Assembly: GCA_020631865.1 (NCBI GenBank)
Contig: JACKGS010000006.1
Span: forward strand, 1 to 20,578
Length of the DNA stretch: 20,578 bases
From: Candidatus Nomurabacteria bacterium
GTDB lineage: Bacteria; Patescibacteriota; Saccharimonadia; Saccharimonadales; UBA7683
Reading direction: 5' to 3'
Shown piece after piece: positions 20,500 through 20,578 of the stretch (positions are counted from its first letter, which is position 1; each line of letters starts with the position of its first letter). The position numbers and the translations under genes are program-made. The notes beneath the pieces are model-generated. The model had not been told where the DNA came from. It searched no databases and saw only the letters and a program-made list of their open reading frames with translations.

Positions 20500-20578
20500 A
20501 TGATTAGCGATATAAAGCAGCGTGCACTACATCGTGCCAAAATCCTTGAAGGTCAGATGCGTGGTATTCAAAAGATGA
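20500..20578 (+). CDS. CsoR/FrmR-family metal-sensing repressor, N-terminal fragment
   Basis: The first 26 codons are present; the gene runs off the right edge. The peptide contains HRAKILEGQMRGIQKM (11-26), matching the first helix of CsoR/RcnR/FrmR repressors (HR-x-x-EGQ-x-RG-x-x-x-M). These small all-helical tetramers bind copper, nickel/cobalt or formaldehyde and release DNA. The metal-ligand Cys/His residues lie outside the window, so the ligand is unproven; the upstream C/G-run palindrome favours a copper-type CsoR. A copper ATPase or chaperone gene would be expected downstream. Start ATG at 20500, with a leaderless-type promoter and no Shine-Dalgarno sequence. Confidence 0.85.
   Translation, partial: MISDIKQRALHRAKILEGQMRGIQKM

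Overview
The window is a stretch of bacterial chromosome with moderate to low GC and very dense gene packing (overlaps of 1-4 nt, several GTG starts). TGA is an ordinary stop, for example at the end of rfbA. Small PIN toxin loci, a stand-alone four-helix-bundle (S23-like) protein, large LamG/FN3 surface proteins next to a MacB-like ABC pair, and several apparently leaderless promoters together suggest a Patescibacteria/CPR genome, perhaps Saccharibacteria (TM7). That placement is inference; no rRNA or ribosomal protein gene is present to test it.

Layout. (1) 1-3415, minus strand: a dTDP-L-rhamnose operon read rfbB-rfbC-rfbD-rfbA and then a family 2 glycosyltransferase that runs out of the window, with a strong promoter at 3387-3415. 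(2) 3439-5742, plus strand: a small HIT-like protein, a 396-nt gene-free stretch of degenerate 7-nt repeats, and two tandem paralogous VapBC-type toxin-antitoxin pairs, each with its own palindromic operator and leaderless promoter. (3) 5757-8768, minus strand: polyprenyl-phosphate sugar phosphotransferase, four-helix-bundle protein, GT4 glycosyltransferase. (4) 8890-11206, plus strand: O-antigen ligase/polymerase-like membrane protein, GtrA-like membrane protein, and a LexA-type DNA-binding protein without a protease domain. (5) 11207-19370, minus strand: a very large surface protein followed by an ABC ATPase and a MacB/FtsX-type permease in one overlapping operon. (6) 19481-20578: a PAS plus zinc-ribbon protein (minus), tRNA-Asn with a terminator and an odd repeated 3' flank, then the start of a CsoR-family repressor with a perfect GC-rich operator.

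Regions 1, 3 and 4 together look like a surface polysaccharide locus: sugar nucleotide synthesis, priming of the lipid carrier, glycosyl transfer, polymerisation or ligation, and a GtrA-like carrier protein. Region 5 adds a huge extracellular protein that probably binds carbohydrate or partner cells.

Most notable observations: a LamG domain split by about fourteen 50-residue propeller-like repeats; a cluster of single-base indels confined to those repeats; a dispersed family of degenerate heptamer arrays that also sits in frame inside two genes and flanks the four-helix-bundle gene in inverted orientation; and a set of promoters whose -10 box lies 6-7 nt before the start codon.
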